In this document: positions 51,076 to 61,003 of the stretch, piece after piece
Position numbering within the stretch: the first letter of the stretch is position 1
Layout: every line of letters begins with the position of its first letter
Made by a program: the position numbers and the translations under genes
Notes under the pieces: model-generated
Told to the model about the DNA's origin: nothing
Database searches by the model: none
Seen by the model: only the letters and a program-made list of their open reading frames with translations
Assembly (NCBI RefSeq): GCF_015160855.1
Contig: NZ_CP063373.1
Location: 2,046,001 to 2,110,000 of the forward strand
Reading direction: 5' to 3'
Source of the DNA: Streptomyces ferrugineus
GTDB taxonomy: Bacteria; Actinomycetota; Actinomycetes; Streptomycetales; Streptomycetaceae
Length of the DNA stretch: 64,000 bases

Positions 51076-52232
51076 TGCTGGGTGCCCTTCGGCTTGCGCT
51101 GCTCCCAGCCCTCGGCCCACAGGTCGAACCGGGCCTGCTGCTGCGGGAACTCGGCCGCCGCGTCGGTGTCGAGCTCGACGCCGAGGCCGGGGGCGTCGGA
51201 GAGGTGGAAGTAGCCGTCGACCACCTGCGGAGCGCCCTTGACGACCTTCTTGATCTCCGCGTCCGCGAAGTCGTTGAAGTGCTCAAGGATCTTGAAGTTG
51301 GGGGCGGTGAAGCCCACCTGGAGGGAGGCGGCGGTCAGCACCGGGCCGCCCACGTTGTGCGGGGCGACCAGCATGTAGTGGGTCTCGGCGGTCGCGGCCA
51401 GCTTCCGCGTCTCCCAGATACCACCGATGTGGCCGACGTCCGGCTGGATGATGTCGACGGCCTGGCTCTCGAACAGCTCGCGGAACTCGATGCGGTCGTG
51501 GATGCGCTCACCGGTGGCGACCGGCATGTCCACCTTGGCGGCGACCTTCTCCAGGGCCTTGAGGTTCTCCGGCGGCACCGGCTCCTCCAGCCAGGCGGGC
51601 TTGAAGGGGGCGAGCTCATGGGCGAGGCGGACGGCGGTCGCGGGCGAGAACCGGCCGTGCATCTCCAGCATCAGCTCGGCGTCGGGTCCGATGGCGTCCC
51701 GTACGGCCTCGATCAGGGAGACGGAGTAGAGGGTCTCGTCGTGGTCGAGCTCGAAGTGACCGGTGCCGAAGGGGTCGATCTTGAGGGCCTTGTAGCCGCG
51801 CGCCATGACCTCCTGCGCGGCCTTGTGGTACGCCTCGGGGGTGCGCTCGGTGGTGTACCAGCCGTTGGCGTACGCCTTGACCTTGTCGGTGACCTTGCCG
51901 CCGAGGAGCTGCCAGACGGGGACGCCCAGGGCCTTGCCCTTGATGTCCCAGCAGGCCATCTCGATCACGGCGATGCCGGACATCACGATCTCGCCGGCGC
52001 GCCCGTAGTCGCCGTACTTCATGCGGCGGACCAGATCCTCGACAGCGAACGGGTCCGACCCGAGAATGTGGTTGGTCTCCGCCTCGTGCAGATAGCCGAG
52101 CAGCGCGTCGGTGTGGCCCAGCATGCGGGTCTCGCCGACGCCGGTGAGTCCTTCGTCGGTGTGCACCTGGACGTAGGTCAGGTTTCGCCACGGCGTCCCA
52201 ACCACGTGCGTGCTGATTCCCGTGATGCGCAC
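51072..52232 (-). CDS. Enolase-superfamily sugar-acid dehydratase (galactonate dehydratase-like)
   Basis: 386 residues from GTG 52232, preferred over the GTG at 52241 because AGGGAG is then 8 bases away. The capping domain is at 1-115 (VQVHTDEGLTGVGETRM). In the barrel, metal ligands and acid/base residues resemble DgoD: LMLEMHGRFS (His of the HGR motif), AWLEEPVPPEN (Glu), VATGERIHDR (Glu), DIIQPDVGHIGG (Asp) and VAPHNVGGP (His). It dehydrates a sugar acid such as galactonate or arabinonate to a 2-keto-3-deoxy acid. The exact acid cannot be told. It is the first gene of an operon preceded by two TGTTCGA-type sites. Confidence 0.87.
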   Translation of the reverse strand: MRITGISTHVVGTPWRNLTYVQVHTDEGLTGVGETRMLGHTDALLGYLHEAETNHILGSDPFAVEDLVRRMKYGDYGRAGEIVMSGIAVIEMACWDIKGKALGVPVWQLLGGKVTDKVKAYANGWYTTERTPEAYHKAAQEVMARGYKALKIDPFGTGHFELDHDETLYSVSLIEAVRDAIGPDAELMLEMHGRFSPATAVRLAHELAPFKPAWLEEPVPPENLKALEKVAAKVDMPVATGERIHDRIEFRELFESQAVDIIQPDVGHIGGIWETRKLAATAETHYMLVAPHNVGGPVLTAASLQVGFTAPNFKILEHFNDFADAEIKKVVKGAPQVVDGYFHLSDAPGLGVELDTDAAAEFPQQQARFDLWAEGWEQRKPKGTQQ

Positions 52233-52260
52233 GGTAGCCACTCCCTGTACTCGTCCGGCC

Positions 52261-52297
52261 TGTTCGAAATATCGTCACACGTTCGAAATGCTGACGC
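52261..52297. promoter_or_regulatory. Two operator-like sites before the dehydratase operon
   Basis: TGTTCGAAATATCGTCAC (52261-52278) and CGTTCGAAATGCTGACGC (52280-52297) are both half-perfect copies of the TGTTCGAnATnTCGAACA palindrome, 19 bases apart, the first 29 bases upstream of the start. The paired arrangement echoes the tandem sites at 20303-20338. Confidence 0.6.
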
Positions 52298-52485
52298 GAC
52301 AGTAAAGACGGCGCGGTCGGAGTGTCAATGGGTCGAGCGAACAACGATTTCGACGCGATGGCCGGGATGGCGGGGGATAGTCCGGCCTGTCCTCGCCTCC
52401 GTGGGCCGGGAACGCGGAACTCCCACACAACTTTCACATCCTCGCCCGGGGACGGTACCGGTGCGGAATTTAACCTTCCCGCGTC

Positions 52486-53199
52486 ATGGACTACTGCCAC
52501 CCGTGCCAACGGCACCTCAATGGCGCCCTCGCTTGTCCGGGGTGCGGCGCACCGGCCGAAGAGCGCTGGGTGCATACGGACTCCGTGCTCGATCGGGACG
52601 GTGCGGCCGCGGACGAACCCGACGAAGCGTACGAGGGTGACGAACCGGAGGCCGGCGGAGACCGGGCCCGGCCCGAGCCCCGGTTCCGGGACCGCGGCGT
52701 GGGCGGCAGCCGGCGGGACCGGAAGGCGGCGCTGCACCGGCGCCGCCGCCGGCGGGTCCTGATGTTCGGGACGGGGCTGCTGCTTGCCGCGGGCGGACTG
52801 AGTCTCGCGGAACTCGGCATGGAGGCCCCCTCGGAGGAGCCGAAGGGCGCCGCCGCCGGATCGCCGTCGGCGTCGGCGGAGGATGTCCCGGAGTCCGGTG
52901 GTGGGGCGCGGGGATCGACCGGCGCGGGAGTGGATTCGCCGGCCCCGTCGGCGTCTGCCTCGGCCTCGGAGACGAAGAAGCCCGAGGAGGAGGACCGGGA
53001 CGAGTCCGAGGACCCCGAGGGCTCGAACGCGACGGCGAAGCCGGCGCCCTCGGCTCCCGCCGCGACCTCCCCGCCCGCGAACCCCGGCGCCTCGGCGCCC
53101 GGTTCGTCACCGGACCCGACCACCGCCCCGACCGCGGATCCGGTCCCGGACCCCACGCCTTCTCAGACGTGCACGCGCTTCCTGTGGTGGTGCGCGTAA
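52486..53199 (+). CDS. SCO2400-type zinc-ribbon, single-span protein with Ser/Pro-rich outer tail
   Basis: 237 residues from ATG 52486. The N-terminus is a small zinc ribbon: MDYCHPCQRHLNGALACPGCGA has two CxxC pairs. A charged stretch rich in Arg (RRDRKAALHRRRRRRV) leads to a membrane span (LMFGTGLLLAAGGLSLAEL). The outer 130 residues are low-complexity Ser/Ala/Pro/Glu, and the protein ends in a conserved CTRFLWWCA motif with two Cys. Streptomyces SCO2400-family proteins share both ends. The function is unknown; a membrane-tethered sensor or scaffold is possible. Confidence 0.8.
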   Translation: MDYCHPCQRHLNGALACPGCGAPAEERWVHTDSVLDRDGAAADEPDEAYEGDEPEAGGDRARPEPRFRDRGVGGSRRDRKAALHRRRRRRVLMFGTGLLLAAGGLSLAELGMEAPSEEPKGAAAGSPSASAEDVPESGGGARGSTGAGVDSPAPSASASASETKKPEEEDRDESEDPEGSNATAKPAPSAPAATSPPANPGASAPGSSPDPTTAPTADPVPDPTPSQTCTRFLWWCA

Positions 53200-53302
53200 G
53201 GGAGTTCGGGCCGTCGGGCAGACGCCGCCTCCCGGACCCCCTGCCGCCTGGCGCGTTACTCAACCGTAACGACTTCCCGGTGCAGGCCTCTTGACCGCCA
53301 TG

Positions 53303-53321
53303 AATTGTTAGCGCTCACAAT
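53303..53321. promoter_or_regulatory. Near-ideal lac-type operator before the LacI gene
   Basis: AATTGTTAGCGCTCACAAT differs at one position from the symmetric lac operator core AATTGTGAGCGCTCACAAT. It is centred about 60 bases before the LacI-family start. Confidence 0.75.
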
Positions 53322-53371
53322 GACCTCCGCGTTCAACAGTCGGTCTCGACGACAGCCAGGGAGGTGCGGCC

Positions 53372-54418
53372 GTGACCCACTCACCGCTTCGGCCGCCCAC
53401 CATGGCCGACGTGGCACGCCTGGCCGGTGTGTCCCACCAGACCGTGTCCCGTGTGCTGGGGGAGCATCCCAACGTGCGGGACGAGACGCGGGCCAGGGTG
53501 CTGCGCGCGATCGAGGAGATGGGTTACCGCCGCAACTCCTCGGCACGGGCCCTGGTCACCCGGCGCACCCGGACCCTGGGTGTGGTCGCCTCCGACACCA
53601 CCCTCTTCGGACCGGCCAGCACGTTGTTCGCGCTCGAGGAGGCGGCGCGTGCCGAGGGGTACCTCGTCTCGACGGTCAGTCTGCGCAAGCTGACCGTGGA
53701 GAAGCTGTCCGAGGCCCTGGACCACCTCAGCGAGGGCGGGGTCGAGGGAGTGGTCGCCATCGCCCCGCAGCGGTCGGCGGTCGAGGCCCTCGCCGAACTC
53801 CGCCACCCGTTCCCGGTGGTGACCGTGGGCAGCGGGCCCGGATCGGGGATCCCCAGCGTCAACGTGGATCAGCATCTGGGCGCGCGGCTGGCCACCGGCC
53901 ACCTGCTGGCCACCGGCCACAGCAGGGTCTGGCACCTCGCCGGACCCGAGGACTGGCAGGAGGCGGCCGACCGGGCCGCCGGCTGGCGGTCGACCCTCGA
54001 AGCGGCGGGCGTGGAGCCGCCCATGCTGCTGCGCGGGGACTGGAGTCCGCTGTCCGGCTACCGTGCCGGCCAGGAACTGGCCGGCTGGGTGGGCCGCGGA
54101 CTGACCGCCGTCTTCGTCGCCAACGACCAGATGGCACTGGGGGTGTTGCGGGCCCTGCGGGAAGCGGGTGTGAGAACTCCCCAGGACGTCGCGGTGGTCG
54201 GCTTCGACGACATCCCGGAGTCGGAGTTCTTCGCTCCCCCGCTCACCACCGTCCGGCAGGACTTCTCGGCGGTGGGCCGGCGGAGCATCGCGCTGCTGCT
54301 GGATCTCATCGAGGGCCGGGCCCCCACCGGGACACCCCGGTTCGCCATCGAACCCCAACTCGTCGTCCGCGCCAGCACCTGTCCGTCCACCCCTCAGGCG
54401 GAGGGCGCTCCCGGCTGA
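53372..54418 (+). CDS. LacI-family transcriptional regulator of the Ytf-like operon
   Basis: 348 residues from GTG 53372 with GGGAGG 8 bases upstream. The DNA-binding domain is MADVARLAGVSHQTVSRVL; the recognition helix carries His-Gln at the positions of Tyr17-Gln18 of E. coli LacI and keeps the Arg22 equivalent. The hinge and periplasmic-binding fold follow (TLGVVASDTTLFGPASTLFA, then VAVVGFDDIPESEFFAPPLT and TTVRQDFSAVGRRS). A lac-like operator lies upstream, so autoregulation is likely. The galactofuranose-type transporter operon begins 139 bases downstream on the same strand and is the probable target. Confidence 0.9.
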   Translation: MTHSPLRPPTMADVARLAGVSHQTVSRVLGEHPNVRDETRARVLRAIEEMGYRRNSSARALVTRRTRTLGVVASDTTLFGPASTLFALEEAARAEGYLVSTVSLRKLTVEKLSEALDHLSEGGVEGVVAIAPQRSAVEALAELRHPFPVVTVGSGPGSGIPSVNVDQHLGARLATGHLLATGHSRVWHLAGPEDWQEAADRAAGWRSTLEAAGVEPPMLLRGDWSPLSGYRAGQELAGWVGRGLTAVFVANDQMALGVLRALREAGVRTPQDVAVVGFDDIPESEFFAPPLTTVRQDFSAVGRRSIALLLDLIEGRAPTGTPRFAIEPQLVVRASTCPSTPQAEGAPG

Positions 54419-54453
54419 CGCGGCACCAACCGGTCGCCGTCCCTCCATTCGTG

Positions 54454-54471
54454 CGGCCGATATTTCGAACA
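54454..54471. promoter_or_regulatory. Operator-like site before the ytfQ-type gene
   Basis: CGGCCGATATTTCGAACA matches the right half and centre (GAnATnTCGAACA) of the sugar-operon palindrome. It lies 87 bases before the ATG at 54558. Confidence 0.5.
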
Positions 54472-54557
54472 ATGATCGACAGGCTGGACGCACGCGGCCG
54501 GTCCCATCGAGTACCAGCAGGTCCGGCCCCGGACCGGCTCTTCAAAGGAGAAGAAGC

Positions 54558-55565
54558 ATGCTCAACAGACGGAACTTCCTCACTGCGGCGGTCGGCGTGG
54601 CGGCGGCGGGCGGCCTGGCGGCCTGCGCCAAGGAGGACGACAGCCCCGCCGGCTCCGCCTCCTCGGGCGGCGGCAAGAAGCTCACCCTCGGCTTCTCCCA
54701 GGTCGGCTCGGAAAGCGGCTGGCGTACCGCGAACAGCCAGTCGGTGAAGGACGCCGCCAAGGAAGCGGGCTTCACCCTCAAGTTCTCCGACGCCCAGCAG
54801 AAGCAGGAGAACCAGATCTCCGCGATCCGCAGCTACATCGCGCAGAAGGTGGACGTCATAGCCTTCTCGCCGGTCGTCGTCACCGGCTGGGACGCGGTGC
54901 TCAGGGAGGCCAAGAACGCGAAGATCCCGGTGGTCCTCACCGACCGCTCGGTGGAGACCTCCGACGAGTCCCTGTACGTCACCCTCGTCGGCTCCGACTT
55001 CACGGACGAGGGCCGCCGCGCCGCCCGGATCCTGGAGAAGGTCCTCGACAAGGCCGGCCACAAGGGTCCCGTGAAGATCGCACAGCTGGAGGGCACCACC
55101 GGTGCCGCCCCCGCGATCGAGCGCGGCAAGGGCTTCAAGGAGGTCATGGAGGCGGAGCACAAGGACGACTGGAAGATCGTCGTCAGCCAGACCGGTGACT
55201 TCACCCGGGCCGGCGGCAAGCAGGTCATGGCGGCCTTCCTGCAGTCCAACCCGGACATCAACGTGCTGTTCGCGCACAACGACGACATGGGGATCGGCGC
55301 CATCCAGGCCATCGAGGCGGCCGGCAAGAAGCCCGGCAAGGACATCCTGATCGTCACGGTCGACGGTGTGAAGGACGGCTTCGTCGCCATGTCCGAGGGC
55401 AAGATCAACGCCATCGTCGAGTGCAACCCGCTGCTCGGCCCCCAGCTGATGGAGGTCGTCCAGAAGGTCAAGGACGGCGAGACGGTCGAGCGGTGGATCA
55501 AGACCGAGGAGAGCGACTTCATGCAGGACCAGGCCAAGGAAGCGCTCCCGAACCGCAAGTACTGA
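54558..55565 (+). CDS. ytfQ: Galactofuranose-type ABC substrate-binding lipoprotein (YtfQ-like)
   Basis: 335 residues from ATG 54558, with AAAGGAGAAG upstream. The signal combines twin-Arg (NRRNFLTAAVGVAAAGG) with a lipobox (GLAAC-AK), so it is a Tat lipoprotein. The binding domain begins LTLGFSQVGSESGWRTANSQ, very close to YtfQ, with VDVIAFSPVVVTGWDAVLRE and VTVDGVKDGFVAMSEGKINA. YtfQ binds galactofuranose; arabinofuranose-containing ligands are conceivable here. It is the first gene of a four-gene importer. Confidence 0.9.
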   Translation: MLNRRNFLTAAVGVAAAGGLAACAKEDDSPAGSASSGGGKKLTLGFSQVGSESGWRTANSQSVKDAAKEAGFTLKFSDAQQKQENQISAIRSYIAQKVDVIAFSPVVVTGWDAVLREAKNAKIPVVLTDRSVETSDESLYVTLVGSDFTDEGRRAARILEKVLDKAGHKGPVKIAQLEGTTGAAPAIERGKGFKEVMEAEHKDDWKIVVSQTGDFTRAGGKQVMAAFLQSNPDINVLFAHNDDMGIGAIQAIEAAGKKPGKDILIVTVDGVKDGFVAMSEGKINAIVECNPLLGPQLMEVVQKVKDGETVERWIKTEESDFMQDQAKEALPNRKY

Positions 55566-55664
55566 CCGACCGCACCCACCGGCAGGGGGCCTTCGGCGAC
55601 CGAGAACCGCCTCGGGCCAGGAGGCTCCCTGCGGGCCTGAACCCACTTCACGAGGAGCGCTGCC

Positions 55665-57199
<1,535 letters not shown>

Positions 57200-57203
<4 letters not shown>

Positions 57204-58282
57204 CCACTCCCACCCGCTGGCGAGCGCTGACTCACCACCACCTGTTCTGGCCGGTCGTGGTCCTGGTCGTCCTGCTGCTCGTCAACGTCCCCTTCACGCC
57301 CGACTTCTTCTCGATCCGGATGACGGACGGCCACCTCTACGGCAGCCTCGTCTCGATCGTGCTGTTCGGCTCGCCCCTCATCCTGGTGGCGGTCGGCATG
57401 ACCCTGGTCATCGCCACCGGCGGCATCGACCTCTCCGTCGGCGCGGTCGTCGCCATCACGGGGGCTCTGACCTGTTCGTACATCAGCGACCAGGCCGACC
57501 AGAGCGCCCTGTCCGGAGTACTGCTCGCCATGGGGCTCGGCCTGCTGGCCGCGGTGGTCTGCGGCCTGTGGAACGGCTTCCTGGTCGCCAGGATGGGCAT
57601 CCAGCCGATCATCGCCACGCTGATCATCATGGTCGCCGGACGCGGTGTCGCCCAGCTGATCACCGACGGCCAGATCATCACCGTCAACAGCGAGCCGTAC
57701 AAGCTGATCGGCGGCGGCTACTGGCTGACCCTGCCGTTCTCCATCTTCGTGGTGGCCGTGGTCGTGGCCGTCACCGTGGCGCTGACCCGCCGCACGGCGC
57801 TCGGCCTGCTCGTCGAGTCGGTCGGCGGCAACGCCGAGGCCAGCCGCCTGGTCGGCATCAGGTCCCGGCGCATCAAGATCATGGTCTATATGTTCTGCGC
57901 GCTGTGCGCGGGCATCGCGGGACTGATGATCAGCTCCAACACCTCGGCCGCGGACGGCAACAACGCCGGCCTGTGGATCGAACTCGACGCGATCCTCGCC
58001 GTGGTCATCGGCGGCACCTCGCTGCTCGGCGGCCGGTTCTCCATCGGCGGCACGGTGATCGGCGCCCTCGTCATCCAGACCCTGACCACCACGATCTACA
58101 CCATCGGCGTGCCGACCCAGACCAACCTGGTCTTCAAGGCCGCCGTCGTCATCGTCGTATGCCTGATGCAGTCCCCGAAGTTCCGGGCCAAGGTCTTCGG
58201 CGCCAAGCGCGGGGGCACCACTCCCCAGGCCCAGTCGGCCCCGGTCGCCGAGGCCGCTCCGAAGATGGAGGTGTCGCGATGA
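57200..58282 (+). CDS. ytfT: Galactofuranose-type ABC permease (YtfT-like)
   Basis: 360 residues; the GTG overlaps the ATPase stop as GTGA. About nine membrane segments, with VGMTLVIATGGIDLSVGAVV, NGFLVARMGIQPIIATLIIM, LLVESVGGNAEASRLVGIRS and AVVIGGTSLLGGRFSIGGTV. It forms a heteromeric channel with the next permease. Confidence 0.9.
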
Positions 58283-59301
58283 GCGCGACCACCCGGACCC
58301 CTACGGCGCCGGAAAGCCGTACGCCGTCCAAGGCCGCGCGCCTGCTCGGCGACCGGCGGCTGCCCGTCCTGGTCACGGCCGCCCTGTTCCTCGCGATGTA
58401 CGTCGCCGGTCTCAGCCGGTACCAGAACTACGGGTTCGCCGAACCCCAGGTGTTCCTCAACCTGTTCATCGACAACGGCTATCTGCTGGTCGCCGCCGTC
58501 GGCGCCACCTTCGTCATCCTGTCGGGCGGCATCGACCTGTCCGTGGGCTCGCTGATCGGCTTCACCACCATGTTCACGGCATGGCTGGTGGAGCGTCAGG
58601 GGCTGCCGCTGGTGCTGGTCGTCCCGATCGCGCTGCTGGTCGGCGCGTTCGGCGGCTTCCTCATGGGTTATGTGATCCAGAACTTCGAGATCCAGCCGTT
58701 CATCGTGACCCTCGCCGGGCTCTTCCTCTTCCGCGGCCTGTGCCTGGTCATCAGCAAGGAGTCGATCGCGATCAGCGACTCCTCGGTGAGCAGCCTGGCC
58801 CAGACACGGGTGCCGCTGGGCCTGGGGGAACTGTCGATCGGTGCCGTCGTGGCCCTGGTCGTCCTCGGTGTCGCCTTCTACGTACTCCACTACACCCGCT
58901 TCGGGCGCCGGGTGTACGCCATCGGCGGCAACGAGCAGTCGGCGCTGCTGATGGGTCTTCCGCAGGGTGGCACGAAGATCGCCGTGTACACCGTGAGCGG
59001 CTTCTGCTCGGCCATGGCCGGGCTGCTGTTCATGCTGTACATCCAGTCCGGTGACCCGCTGCACGCCACCGGCATGGAGCTCGACGCGATCGCCGCGGTG
59101 GTCATCGGCGGCACGCTGCTGACCGGCGGTTCCGGCTTTGTGCTGGGCACCCTGTTCGGTGTGCTGGTGCTGGGCCTGATCAAGAGCATCATCCAGTTCG
59201 AGGGCACGCTCAGCTCCTGGTGGACGAAGATCGCCACCGGTGTGCTGCTGTGCGCGTTCATCCTGATCCAGCGCACCATGACGACCCGCAGACAGACCTG
59301 A
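58279..59301 (+). CDS. yjfF: Galactofuranose-type ABC permease (YjfF-like)
   Basis: 340 residues from ATG 58279, with an ATGA overlap to the previous gene. Landmarks are [58 protein letters not shown] and VVIGGTLLTGGSGFVLGTLF, matching YjfF. It closes the transporter operon, which ends at a strong hairpin. Confidence 0.9.
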   Translation: MSATTRTPTAPESRTPSKAARLLGDRRLPVLVTAALFLAMYVAGLSRYQNYGFAEPQVFLNLFIDNGYLLVAAVGATFVILSGGIDLSVGSLIGFTTMFTAWLVERQGLPLVLVVPIALLVGAFGGFLMGYVIQNFEIQPFIVTLAGLFLFRGLCLVISKESIAISDSSVSSLAQTRVPLGLGELSIGAVVALVVLGVAFYVLHYTRFGRRVYAIGGNEQSALLMGLPQGGTKIAVYTVSGFCSAMAGLLFMLYIQSGDPLHATGMELDAIAAVVIGGTLLTGGSGFVLGTLFGVLVLGLIKSIIQFEGTLSSWWTKIATGVLLCAFILIQRTMTTRRQT

Positions 59302-59325
59302 GCCGAACGGCACGTCTCGGGGCCC

Positions 59326-59366
59326 GGAGCGGTCCGTCGTACCCGCACGGTGCGACGGACCGCTCC
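59326..59366. terminator. Bidirectional terminator between transporter operon and MarR gene
   Basis: GGAGCGGTCCGTCG pairs perfectly with CGACGGACCGCTCC (14 bp, 13-base loop) between two convergent genes. Confidence 0.85.
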
Positions 59367-59367
59367 G

Positions 59368-59805
59368 TCATGTGTCGAGCATGCGCAGGAGCAGGTCCCG
59401 CAGAGCGAGCCGCTCGGTGTGGGAGAGACCCGCGAGCGGCTCCCGGGCGAACCGCAGCGACTCCCGCAGGCTCCGAGCCACCCGCCGTCCCTCCTCGGTG
59501 GCCGCCGCCAGCTTCACCCGCCGGTCGGCGGGGTCGGGACGCCGCTCCACCAGGCCTCGGGACTCCAGCCGGTCCACGATCCCGGTGACGTTCGACGGCT
59601 CGCACTTCAGCTTGTGCGCCAGTTTCCGCATGGGCAGCGGTTCCAGCGTCAGCAGGCTCAGCAGCCGCGCCTGCGCGCCCGTCAGCGCGTGCTCGGCGGC
59701 GGCCTCGTCGTACTCCTCGTGGTAACGGGCCACGACCGAGCCGATGAGGTCGACGACCTCCAGGGTCAGCTCATCGGGCCGGTGGGTCTTGGGTGCAGTG
59801 GCCAT
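59368..59805 (-). CDS. MarR-family transcriptional regulator
   Basis: 145 residues from ATG 59805. The winged helix is MRKLAHKLKCEPSNVTGIVD, then RLESRGLVERRPDPADRRVK, a standard MarR pattern. Its single Cys lies in the DNA-binding helix region (KCEPSN), not at the N-terminal position used by OhrR, so peroxide sensing through an OhrR mechanism is unlikely even though an ohr gene is nearby. Two palindromes fill the 90 bases to the divergent oxidoreductase gene and are its likely operators. Confidence 0.9.
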   Translation of the reverse strand: MATAPKTHRPDELTLEVVDLIGSVVARYHEEYDEAAAEHALTGAQARLLSLLTLEPLPMRKLAHKLKCEPSNVTGIVDRLESRGLVERRPDPADRRVKLAAATEEGRRVARSLRESLRFAREPLAGLSHTERLALRDLLLRMLDT

Positions 59806-59833
59806 GCCCTCAGGGTACCCGATTACTTGACAA

Positions 59834-59872
59834 CCTGAAATATTCAGGAGCATGGTTGTTTCAGGAACTGAA
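59834..59872. promoter_or_regulatory. Twin MarR operators
   Basis: CCTGAA-ATA-TTCAGG (59834-59848) and TTCAG-GAA-CTGAA (59860-59872) are perfect palindromes sharing the same CTGAA/TTCAG arms, centred 25 bases apart, in the intergenic region between marR and the divergent oxidoreductase gene. Confidence 0.65.
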
Positions 59873-59895
59873 GTAAACGAAGGGCTGCATCTCCC

Positions 59896-60894
59896 ATGAT
59901 CAACCGCGAATGGCACCTCCTCTCCCGCCCCGTCGGCTGGCCCAAGCCCGAGGACTTCGCGCTGGTTGAAGCCGAGGTGCCCACCCCGGGTGACGGTCAG
60001 GTCCTCGTCCGGAACAAGTACCTCTCCGTCGACCCGTACATGCGCGGACGCATGTCGGCGGCCAAGTCCTACGCCGCCCCCTTCGAACTCGGCAAGGTCA
60101 TGCAGGGCGGCGCCGTCGGCGAGGTCGTCGCCTCCAACGCCGAGGGCATCGCGGTCGGCGACCACGTGCTGCACTTCCTGGGCTGGCGCGAGTACGCGGC
60201 CGTGAACGCGAAGAGCGCCGTGAAGGTGGACCCGGAGGCGGCGCCCCTGTCCACGTACCTCGGCGTCCTCGGCATGACCGGCCTCACCGCCTACGCCGGC
60301 CTGCTGCGGGTCGGCGCCTTCAAGGAGGGTGACGCGGTCTTCGTGTCCGGCGCCGCGGGAGCCGTCGGCGGCCAGGTGGGCCAGATCGCCAAGCTCAAGG
60401 GCGCCTCGCGGGTCATCGGGTCCGCCGGGTCCGACGAGAAGGTCAAGCTCCTGGTGGAGGAGTACGGCTTCGACGCCGCCTTCAACTACAGGAACGGCCC
60501 GGTGGGCGAGCAACTGCGGGCCGCCGCGCCCGACGGTGTCGACGTCTACTTCGACAACGTCGGCGGCGACCACCTGGAGGCCGCCATCGGCTCCCTCAAC
60601 CAGGGCGGCCGGATCGCCGTCTGCGGCATGATCTCCGTCTACAACAACACCGAGCCCGCCCCCGGCCCGAAGAACCTCGCCCGCCTCATCCAGACCCGGG
60701 GCCGCATGGAGGGCTTCCTGGTGGGCGACCACTACGACCTGCAGCCGCAGTTCGTCCAGGAGGTCGGTCCCTGGGTCGCCTCCGGGCAGCTCAAGTACCG
60801 CGAGACCGTCGTCGAGGGCATCGAGAACAACCTGGAGGCGTTCCTCGGGGTGCTGCGCGGCGACAACACCGGGAAGATGATCGTCAAGCTGTAG
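59896..60894 (+). CDS. NADPH-dependent zinc-free MDR oxidoreductase (CurA/alkenal reductase-like)
   Basis: 332 residues from ATG 59896. It lacks zinc-binding Cys. Motifs are WHLLSRPVGWPKPEDFALVE, LSVDPYMRGRMSAAKSYAAP, the cofactor loop VFVSGAAGAVGGQVGQIAKL and DVYFDNVGGDHLEAAIGSLN, as in NADPH-dependent curcumin reductase and leukotriene B4 12-hydroxydehydrogenase-like enzymes. It reduces activated double bonds and may detoxify reactive aldehydes or quinones. The divergent MarR gene is its likely repressor. Confidence 0.9.
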   Translation: MINREWHLLSRPVGWPKPEDFALVEAEVPTPGDGQVLVRNKYLSVDPYMRGRMSAAKSYAAPFELGKVMQGGAVGEVVASNAEGIAVGDHVLHFLGWREYAAVNAKSAVKVDPEAAPLSTYLGVLGMTGLTAYAGLLRVGAFKEGDAVFVSGAAGAVGGQVGQIAKLKGASRVIGSAGSDEKVKLLVEEYGFDAAFNYRNGPVGEQLRAAAPDGVDVYFDNVGGDHLEAAIGSLNQGGRIAVCGMISVYNNTEPAPGPKNLARLIQTRGRMEGFLVGDHYDLQPQFVQEVGPWVASGQLKYRETVVEGIENNLEAFLGVLRGDNTGKMIVKL

Positions 60895-61003
60895 GTCCGC
60901 CTGCGGGGTCTGTGCTGGATTTCCGTCATGCGGTAACTTCTTTCCGAAACCGCCGTCGATCGTGGGCGCGAGTCGCGGCGGACCGAGGAGGAGAAGACAC
61001 CGC

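Noticed and set aside
59368..59805. MarR protein as OhrR controlling ohr
   Set aside because: It lacks the N-terminal reactive Cys of OhrR, and its operators face the oxidoreductase gene, not ohr.
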